A DNA stretch of 18,079 nucleotides from Alphaproteobacteria bacterium (GTDB lineage: Bacteria > Pseudomonadota > Alphaproteobacteria > SMXP01), in NCBI GenBank assembly GCA_028280675.1, contig JANQLI010000071.1, positions 1 to 18,079 on the forward strand, given 5' to 3'. A program made the position numbers and the translations under genes. Below, piece by piece: positions 14,514 to 18,079 of this stretch; positions within the stretch are counted from its first letter, which is position 1, and every line of letters begins with the position of its first letter. The notes beneath the pieces are model-generated. The model was given only the letters and a program-made list of their open reading frames with translations, was not told the origin of the DNA and made no database searches.

Positions 14514-15165
14514 TGTTTTCATCCTTTTGCTCAATGCTTACCGGCTTAAGCAACTGAGCCTTTTGTTCCTCAAAAAATTCCAAACCCATTTTAACTGCTT
14601 TGACAACAGCCCGTGGTGTAATCGTCGCACCACTGAATTCATCAAAATAACCACCATCTTTTTTCACACCCCACTGACTGGATGGAGGTTCACTAAGCGA
14701 GAGGCCCGCAAATTGCAAAATCCAATCGTCTTTTGCCGCTTCGATTTTATCGCCAAGCCCGGGAGTTTCCGTATGCGCCAAAACCCTGACGCCTAACAAT
14801 TCACCATCGGTGTTTACCGCCATAATCACCAGGATCTCACCGCTATAGCCAAATTGACTCACCGTATAGACAACCGCACTGACTTTTCCGTCTTTCGTGC
14901 CTTGATAAATTGTCAAAGGCTTGCCGTTTGGACCTGGGATCGTCATGGTTTGCTTCAATAGATCATTGTCATAGACCTGATCTGGAACAACTTGGCTAAT
15001 AGAGTTTTTGAGATCTTCCTCAAGGCGCAATTTAATAACATCACGCGTACCTGAATCTCCCGTTCCCAAAATGGCCGCTGCAAACAAGGCAAAGCCCCCA
15101 AGCAAAAGTGCCGAGAAAAAGATAGATGCGCGCAGCTTTGATATGAAATTTGGTTTATCACTCAT
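14503..15165 (-). CDS. rnfG: Rnf electron transport complex subunit G (flavoprotein)
   Basis: A membrane-anchored periplasmic flavoprotein subunit of Rnf, 220 residues. One N-terminal transmembrane helix (about 13-33) is followed by an FMN-binding domain. The attachment motif SGATIT (178-183) is intact; in the family FMN is joined by a phosphoester bond to the last Thr, here Thr183, by the flavin transferase ApbE (not in this window). Other family stretches are present: GYSGEILVIMAVNTDGELLGVRVLAHTETPGLG and the WGVKKDGGYFDEF segment before the motif. It starts 4 bp after the rnfD stop and overlaps rnfE. The hydrophilic C-terminal tail after residue 208 is unremarkable. Only the SGATIT-bearing subunit is normal here; the second flavin subunit, RnfD, differs (see its entry). 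Confidence 0.96.
   Translation of the reverse strand: MSDKPNFISKLRASIFFSALLLGGFALFAAAILGTGDSGTRDVIKLRLEEDLKNSISQVVPDQVYDNDLLKQTMTIPGPNGKPLTIYQGTKDGKVSAVVYTVSQFGYSGEILVIMAVNTDGELLGVRVLAHTETPGLGDKIEAAKDDWILQFAGLSLSEPPSSQWGVKKDGGYFDEFSGATITPRAVVKAVKMGLEFFEEQKAQLLKPVSIEQKDENNGD
14522..14526 (-). promoter_or_regulatory. Ribosome-binding site deciding the rnfE start
   Basis: AAGGA on the - strand ends 8 nt before ATG 14513, inside the 3' end of rnfG. The alternative ATG 14522 overlaps this site and has no comparable sequence before it. Confidence 0.6.
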
Positions 15166-15169
15166 AATA

Positions 15170-16234
15170 TCACGACATCCTCAATGGATCACCTTTGCTG
15201 TCGCGCCCGAAAATACGTGGCCGTAAATAACGATCAATCACCGGTGTCACAGCGTTCATAAGCAAGACTGCAAAAGAGGCCGCTTCGGGATACACAGACC
15301 AGGTCCGCAGAATATAAAGTAAGATACCTAGCGCCGCGCCAAAGAATAATTGTCCCTTCGGTGACATTGGCGATGTGACTGGATCGGTTGCGATAAAGAA
15401 AGCGGTTAAGAAGGTCGCTCCCGCAAAGAGATGTACCATGACATCAGGATATGTGCGCCCATCAATGAGATTAAACAGCGTCGCGATGATCGCCAAGCTC
15501 AGCAACATGCTCACCGGAATGTACCATGTGATGATCCGCATAAAAATCAACACCAAGCCACCAATCATGAGAAGCAGAGCGGCCCCCTCTCCCATACTGC
15601 CCACCATTGTGCCAACCATCCATCGAACGGGGGCATAGTCGTCGGACAGAGTTTCATTGACCGTCGCACCTTGACCAATGCCTGCTTTTAATGAGTCCAG
15701 AACCGACGCACTGCTCATGGCATCAATGTTCGTGAAACCAAAGACGATGCTCAGACCATCCATGAAGGATGGCGCCGCTTCACTGAAAAGAGGAACTGGC
15801 TGCACAAAGGTCGTCATTTCCAACGGAAAGGAAATCAGCAACACGACACGCGCAACCATCGCCGGATTGAAGATATTCTGCCCTAAGCCACCATAGACAT
15901 GTTTGCCCAGGATAATGGCAACGGCAGATCCTAAGACGGCAATCCACCATGGTGCCCACGGCGGGAGACTAACCGCAAGAAGCCAAGCGGTCACCATGGC
16001 CGAACCATCAAACGCAAATGTAGAAATGGAACGCCGCGCAATCGCTAAACACGCAACCTCGATCAGAAACGCAGATCCAAGTGTAATGATAAAAAGAAAG
16101 ATTGATGGCCAACCGAACAAATAAAACCCGTAAGCCGTTGCAGGCGTTAAAGCCGCCATCACAAGCATCATCGACCTGCGAACACTCTTGTTCTTGTGCA
16201 AATAAGGACCGGCGACTGGTGGAGTATGGGTCAT
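15170..16234 (-). CDS. rnfD: Rnf electron transport complex subunit D, unusual FMN site
   Basis: An integral membrane subunit of Rnf (354 residues, about nine to ten helices), homologous to NqrB. It normally carries a covalent FMN on a Thr in an SGAT-type motif and also binds riboflavin. Family stretches are clear: DGSAMVTAWLLAVSLPP, the GKHVYGGLGQNIFNPAMV segment, and FFIATDPVTSPMSPKGQ near the end. At the expected FMN position the sequence reads SSAS (174-177) within DAMSSASVLDS, so Ser177 takes the place of the attachment Thr and Ser175 replaces Gly. The protein is otherwise complete. Ser could in principle accept the FMN phosphoester, or this site may be unmodified. The gene follows rnfC by 31 bp and has a weak ribosome site at ATG 16234. 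Confidence 0.95.
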   Translation of the reverse strand: MTHTPPVAGPYLHKNKSVRRSMMLVMAALTPATAYGFYLFGWPSIFLFIITLGSAFLIEVACLAIARRSISTFAFDGSAMVTAWLLAVSLPPWAPWWIAVLGSAVAIILGKHVYGGLGQNIFNPAMVARVVLLISFPLEMTTFVQPVPLFSEAAPSFMDGLSIVFGFTNIDAMSSASVLDSLKAGIGQGATVNETLSDDYAPVRWMVGTMVGSMGEGAALLLMIGGLVLIFMRIITWYIPVSMLLSLAIIATLFNLIDGRTYPDVMVHLFAGATFLTAFFIATDPVTSPMSPKGQLFFGAALGILLYILRTWSVYPEAASFAVLLMNAVTPVIDRYLRPRIFGRDSKGDPLRMS

Positions 16235-16265
16235 AGTGTAATCAAATTTTTCTTAAAATATCTTT

Positions 16266-17726
16266 TTACGTTTGCGTTCCAGAAGATGCCGCAAGCGTTT
16301 TCTCACGTTCCCGTGCAGCATATTTCTCTTCCAATAGACGTTGGTTCCGTTCTTCACGCGCTTTGCGTCTTTCTGTGAGCGTCTTCATACGCTCTTGGTT
16401 TTTTGTCTCAATATCGCGTTCTTTCAAATGTCCTTTGGCATAATTAAAATACTGCACCAATGGAATATGCGAGGGGCATACATAATTACAGGAGCCACAG
16501 CTGACACAATCGCGTACACCAATATCATCCGCGCCGGTCACATCATCATGCTGGATCCGCGACGCCATATCCAGGGGCAGAAGGCCCGCTGGACATACGA
16601 TGACACAGCTGCCACAGCCAATGCAGGGCATGACAGCCTTATTGCGAATCTCATCACCGACCAAAGCAAGGAGCGCTGCTGATCCCTTGATCACAGGCAC
16701 GTTCAAATCCGGTAAGGGTTGGCCCATCATCGGTCCACCCATCAACAATTGCTGCGGTTGAACACGAAGCCCACCGCTTAACTCGACAAGATATTCAAGA
16801 GGAGTCCCAATAGGCGCATCATAATTTGCTGGCTTTGCAATAGCTTTTCCACTTACCGTGACAACACGCTTGATCAAAGGTATTCCCAGATACACAGCTT
16901 CATAGACAGCAAAAGCCGTAGCAACATTATGCACGACAACACCTAAATCCGCAGTCAGACCTTTGGCAGGTGTTTCTTTTCCGGTTAGAGCTTGTACAAG
17001 GTGTTTTTCCGAACCCATCGGATAACGCGCCGGCACATCCACCACATCTATATTGCTGAAGTCAGCACAAGCTTCTTTCATAGCTTGAATGGCTTTTGGC
17101 TTATTGGCCTCAATCGCAATCAAGCCTTTCTTGACGCCAAGCGCTTTCATCATGGCCTGAACACCCAACACGGCTCTCTCTGAACGCTCTTGCATCAAGC
17201 GATCATCACAGGTCAGGTAAGGTTCACACTCAGCTCCATTGATCACCAATGTTTCAAGGTCATAGCGCTGCCCAAGATTCAATTTGATAGCAGAAGGAAA
17301 GGTTGCGCCCCCCATACCAACAATACCGGCCTCAGACACACGATTGGCAATCTCTTCTTGACTGGCCGTATCAACATCTAATGCCGGTGGCAGTTCCGCC
17401 CATTCATCTTTGCCATCGGGTATCAATGTAACGGTCAGGACGGGGAGACCAGAAGGATGCGGAGCAGGATGATCGCCTATGCGTTCAATTGTTCCCGAAG
17501 TCGGCGCATGGATTGGCGCAGACACGGGACTATCATTCACAGCGATCAACTGTCCTTTCAAAACATGGTCCCCTGTGTGCACTATCGCCTCTGCAGGGAC
17601 ACCAATATGCTGCTGCAAGGGGACATGCAAAACACCCGGCAAGGGAATGTCCTGAATTTTCTGGTCCGCCGTAAGGCTCTTTCGACCATCTAGCTTGGCG
17701 CCGCCATGTATGTTAAAAATTTCCAT
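16266..17726 (-). CDS. rnfC: Rnf electron transport complex subunit C
   Basis: The peripheral cytoplasmic subunit of Rnf (486 residues) that meets NAD(H). The N-terminal domain starts with the family's HGGAKL segment and continues with a lipoyl-like fold. The NADH/FMN-binding part has GMGGATFPS near residue 138. Two [4Fe-4S] clusters are bound by CIGCGSCVIVCP (about 367-378) and CVSCGSCNYVCP (about 406-417). The C-terminus after residue 430 is charged and short, ending without the long Ala/Lys-rich repeat extension of the enterobacterial protein; this is the common shorter form, not a truncation. AGGTGG lies 7 nt before ATG 17726. The start codon shares its A with the rnfB stop (TAATG), so translation is coupled. 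All cluster cysteines are present. Confidence 0.97.
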   Translation of the reverse strand: MEIFNIHGGAKLDGRKSLTADQKIQDIPLPGVLHVPLQQHIGVPAEAIVHTGDHVLKGQLIAVNDSPVSAPIHAPTSGTIERIGDHPAPHPSGLPVLTVTLIPDGKDEWAELPPALDVDTASQEEIANRVSEAGIVGMGGATFPSAIKLNLGQRYDLETLVINGAECEPYLTCDDRLMQERSERAVLGVQAMMKALGVKKGLIAIEANKPKAIQAMKEACADFSNIDVVDVPARYPMGSEKHLVQALTGKETPAKGLTADLGVVVHNVATAFAVYEAVYLGIPLIKRVVTVSGKAIAKPANYDAPIGTPLEYLVELSGGLRVQPQQLLMGGPMMGQPLPDLNVPVIKGSAALLALVGDEIRNKAVMPCIGCGSCVIVCPAGLLPLDMASRIQHDDVTGADDIGVRDCVSCGSCNYVCPSHIPLVQYFNYAKGHLKERDIETKNQERMKTLTERRKAREERNQRLLEEKYAAREREKTLAASSGTQT

Positions 17727-18079
17727 TACAAGGCCACCTGTTCATTCGTCAGATTCGGTTTCGGCCAGTGCCATGTTTGCATCGTCGTCTCGATCGACAC
17801 CATGGAAAGCGCTTTGGTTGGGCACATGGGGATACAATCTTCGCAGGACGTACAGATACTTGATATGACGGTATGCACTTGTTGTGGCGCACCGAGAAGG
17901 GAATCTGTTGGACATACCTGGAAACAGCGCGTGCATCCGATGCAGAGATCCTCATCGACGAAAGCGATCATTTTTTCTTTGACCTCCATCTTCGACACGT
18001 CGAGATCGACGCCAAGTTTATCGGCCAACGCCGCCGCGAGAGCCTTCCCCCCAGGAGGACAGAGAGTCACTTCCGCTTC
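17726..18079 (-). CDS. rnfB: Rnf electron transport complex subunit B, 3' part
   Basis: The C-terminal 117 residues of the iron-sulfur subunit RnfB, which brings electrons from ferredoxin into the complex at the cytoplasmic face. The frame is open to the right edge, so the N-terminal membrane anchor and most of the first cluster domain lie outside. At the edge CPPGG provides the last Cys of the N-terminal cluster. Two ferredoxin-like [4Fe-4S] motifs follow: CIGCTRCFQVCP and CTSCEDCIPMCP. The GTG at 18070 is internal and not a start. The 3' end overlaps the rnfC start by one base. rnfA would be expected just upstream, beyond the window, giving the usual A-B-C-D-G-E-H order. Confidence 0.96.
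   Translation of the reverse strand, partial: EAEVTLCPPGGKALAAALADKLGVDLDVSKMEVKEKMIAFVDEDLCIGCTRCFQVCPTDSLLGAPQQVHTVISSICTSCEDCIPMCPTKALSMVSIETTMQTWHWPKPNLTNEQVAL

Noticed and set aside
16266..16440. Truncated rnfC
   Set aside because: The short C-terminus lacks the enterobacterial repeat extension, but many bacteria have this shorter form and both cluster motifs are complete.

Overview
The window reads as chromosomal DNA of a marine-type alphaproteobacterium. The evidence is a TRAP permease, a TonB receptor, an FCD-type GntR regulator and an rnfB-C-D-G-E-H operon. This placement is an inference from gene content; there is no rRNA or other marker gene here. There are no mobile elements, CRISPR arrays or tRNAs.

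Left part (1-4352). The 3' portion of a TRAP large permease (dctM type, + strand) faces an oppositely oriented two-gene unit across a bidirectional terminator. That unit (- strand) encodes an acetolactate-synthase-like ThDP enzyme followed by an ALDH7/antiquitin-like aldehyde dehydrogenase. Together they would suit turning a 2-oxo acid or related compound into an aldehyde and then an acid. Next is a 731-bp AT-rich divergent regulatory region.

Centre (5084-13280). This holds a TonB-dependent outer-membrane receptor with a strong terminator, a DadA-like FAD amino-acid dehydrogenase, and an ion-transporter-type inner-membrane permease (all + strand). It is followed by a short-chain dehydrogenase homologue that lacks its catalytic Tyr and Asn, a TauE/SafE (TSUP) permease, and a GntR/FCD repressor (all - strand). 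A 13-bp palindrome, GTATAC-N-GTATAC, lies in three intergenic regions: before the ThDP/ALDH operon, before the TonB receptor, and between gntR and the TSUP gene. In the first two it overlaps or sits inside a plausible promoter. This suggests one GntR-controlled regulon covering outer-membrane uptake, export or import, and catabolism of an unidentified, probably amino-acid-derived, substrate.

Right part (13470-18079). The rnf electron-transport operon (- strand, running off the right edge inside rnfB) encodes most of the ferredoxin:NAD+ oxidoreductase of the inner membrane. Its RnfD has Ser where the FMN-carrying Thr is expected.

The least ordinary items are the shared palindrome and the regulon it implies, the SDR with a broken active site cotranscribed with a TSUP permease, and the RnfD substitution. 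The substrate of the central pathway cannot be read from the sequence. An ALDH7 enzyme with antiquitin-like binding residues points towards aminoadipate semialdehyde or lysine-type chemistry. The TSUP permease would also suit organosulfonate metabolism.
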